From the NCBI GenBank assembly GCA_017615375.1, contig JAGAAH010000039.1:1-6641 (forward strand): DNA of 6,641 nucleotides, given 5' to 3'. Source of the DNA: Lachnospiraceae bacterium (GTDB lineage Bacteria; Bacillota; Clostridia; Lachnospirales; Lachnospiraceae). The position numbers and the translations under genes were made by a program. The notes beneath the pieces were generated by a model. The model saw only the letters and a program-made list of their open reading frames with translations, had not been told where the DNA came from and searched no databases. Below, piece by piece: positions 5,600 to 6,641 of the stretch. The number at the start of each line of letters is the position of its first letter. Position 1 is the first letter of the stretch.

Positions 5600-6306
5600 A
5601 TATTCTGACCCATTCTTTCATTACGCTCACGTTCTGCCTGCGATAATCTTAAGTATTCCGGTCTCATCATGGCTGCATCAACCGTCTTACCTTCTTTAAT
5701 CATATCTGCCGCAAGTACGCATACCGATGCGGCACTTTGCCGTGCAAGATTGGCAGGTGCGTAGTGATACGGCACTTTTATACTATCCTTAATTATATCC
5801 TTATATACCGGCACTCCGTCGCCAAGGAAAGTAACTTCCTTACCGATTTCATTAAGCTTCCCGATTATCTCTGTTACAGGAATCGCATCCGTATCAAATA
5901 ACGTCTTAAGTTCGTCACCTTCATACTCGAATATTCCCGTATATACCTGCTCGCGCTTCGCGTCCATAATAGGGCAGATAACTCCCTTTACGTTGTAAAG
6001 ATTATAACAAAGCGCCTTAACCGTCGGAACCGACACAAGCTCCTTTCCTGTCGCAAGACCGAGTCCCTTTGCGGTTGCCGCACCGATTCGAAGTCCCGTA
6101 AAAGAACCCGGGCCTTCGGAAATCGCTATATAATCAATTTCATTTATATCAATACCGATTCTATCCATGACTTCCGCAATCATAGGAAGCAGAGTCTCTG
6201 AATGAGTCTTCTTAAAATTCGTTGTATATTCGGCTATTATCACATCATCGCTTAATACCGCAATCGATGCTGTTAATCCCGAACTTTCAATTCCGAGTAT
6301 CTTCAT
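5596..6306 (-). CDS. tsaB: tRNA threonylcarbamoyladenosine biosynthesis protein TsaB
   Basis: TsaB is an ASKHA-fold paralogue of TsaD that forms the TsaBD heterodimer and, with TsaE, supports t6A37 formation; it has no separate catalytic role. The 236 residues are normal for the family. Motifs are ILGIESSG (3-10), KKTHSETLLPMI (32-43), EGPGSFTGLRIGAATAKGLG (64-83) and MDAKREQVY (114-122). The TsaD metal-binding HxxxH is absent, as expected for TsaB, which separates the two paralogues in this operon. GGAGG lies 10 nt before the ATG, inside the last codons of tsaE; the genes are 5 nt apart. The stop overlaps rimI by 4 nt. Confidence 0.97.
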   Translation of the reverse strand: MKILGIESSGLTASIAVLSDDVIIAEYTTNFKKTHSETLLPMIAEVMDRIGIDINEIDYIAISEGPGSFTGLRIGAATAKGLGLATGKELVSVPTVKALCYNLYNVKGVICPIMDAKREQVYTGIFEYEGDELKTLFDTDAIPVTEIIGKLNEIGKEVTFLGDGVPVYKDIIKDSIKVPYHYAPANLARQSAASVCVLAADMIKEGKTVDAAMMRPEYLRLSQAERERNERMGQNI

Positions 6307-6311
6307 AGTAC

Positions 6312-6641
6312 TTACGCCTCCGTAACGGTAATCTTACGATAATCAAAGCCTTTTTCAAGGTCTTTTTCGATAAGAATCTCCGTATGCTTCTTCGGAATAA
6401 TCTCTTCGATAAGATTAGCCCACTCTATAAGCGACACACCGTCGCCGTATACGTATTCATCAAATCCTATCTCGTCCATCTCTTCGACATCCCCGATTCT
6501 GTAGACGTCAAAATGATATAACGGCAAGCGGCCTTCATCATACACCTGGATTATGGTAAAAGTCGGAGAGTTAATCGGTTCTTCTATATCAAGACCTGCT
6601 CCGAATCCCTTGGTAAATACCGTCTTTCCGACACCAAGGTC
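6312..6641 (-). CDS. tsaE: tRNA threonylcarbamoyladenosine biosynthesis ATPase TsaE, C-terminal part (5' end outside window)
   Basis: TsaE is a P-loop ATPase that resets the TsaBD complex during t6A synthesis. The minus-strand frame is open from the window edge, giving 109 visible residues. The first ones, DLGVGKT, are the end of the Walker A motif (GDLGxGKT), so about 30-40 N-terminal residues are missing. SPTFTII (25-31), HFDVYRI (43-49) and GVSLIEWA (68-75) are characteristic TsaE motifs. A GTG at 6545 could be misread as the start, but it would remove the P-loop, so the gene must begin upstream of the window. It is the first visible gene of the operon. tsaB follows after 5 nt, with its ribosome binding site in the tsaE end. 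Confidence 0.96.
   Translation of the reverse strand, partial: DLGVGKTVFTKGFGAGLDIEEPINSPTFTIIQVYDEGRLPLYHFDVYRIGDVEEMDEIGFDEYVYGDGVSLIEWANLIEEIIPKKHTEILIEKDLEKGFDYRKITVTEA

Noticed and set aside
6312..6545. Short tsaE starting at the GTG at 6545
   Set aside because: The frame is open to the window edge and encodes the P-loop upstream of this codon, so the GTG is internal.

Overview
The window looks like chromosomal DNA of a clostridial Firmicute, most likely a Lachnospiraceae member. This is inferred from moderate-to-low GC, AGGAGG-type ribosome binding sites, sigma-A-type promoters, tRNA genes without an encoded CCA end, and the protein sequences. Every gene I can support lies on the minus strand, so transcription runs from position 6641 towards position 1.

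Region 1 (6641 to 1903) is a tightly packed operon: tsaE (5' end cut by the window edge), tsaB, rimI, rnz, a small membrane-anchored protein of unknown function, tsaD and ispD. Adjacent genes overlap by 4 nt or are separated by 2 to 17 nt, and ribosome binding sites often sit in or next to the preceding stop codon. TsaB, TsaD and TsaE are three of the four proteins of the bacterial t6A37 tRNA-modification pathway; TsaC/Sua5 is not in the window. RimI is the N-acetyltransferase commonly found beside tsaB. RNase Z cuts tRNA 3' trailers. IspD makes CDP-methylerythritol in the MEP isoprenoid pathway.

Region 2 (about 1900 to 1600) has no convincing gene. It holds three 34-bp modules with inverted GCATCG/CGATGC ends, placed at an exact 62-bp period. 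Next come an AT-rich hairpin and then a near-consensus extended -10 promoter that drives the tRNAs.

Region 3 (1598 to 1256) encodes tRNA-Ser(UGA) and tRNA-Ser(GGA), neither with an encoded CCA. They are separated by a 128-nt spacer containing two hairpins that share an ATCGTGC core. A textbook intrinsic terminator follows.

Region 4 (about 1214 to 1) has a probable promoter and the N-terminal 382 codons of a glycogen branching enzyme (glgB). The nucleophile and acid/base residues are present, but conserved region I is unusual. The 3' end is outside the window.

The main theme is tRNA maturation and modification beside tRNA genes. The most unexplained element is the 62-bp-period palindromic array between ispD and the tRNA promoter. 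I see no mobile element or defence system, and nothing amounting to a whole new system.
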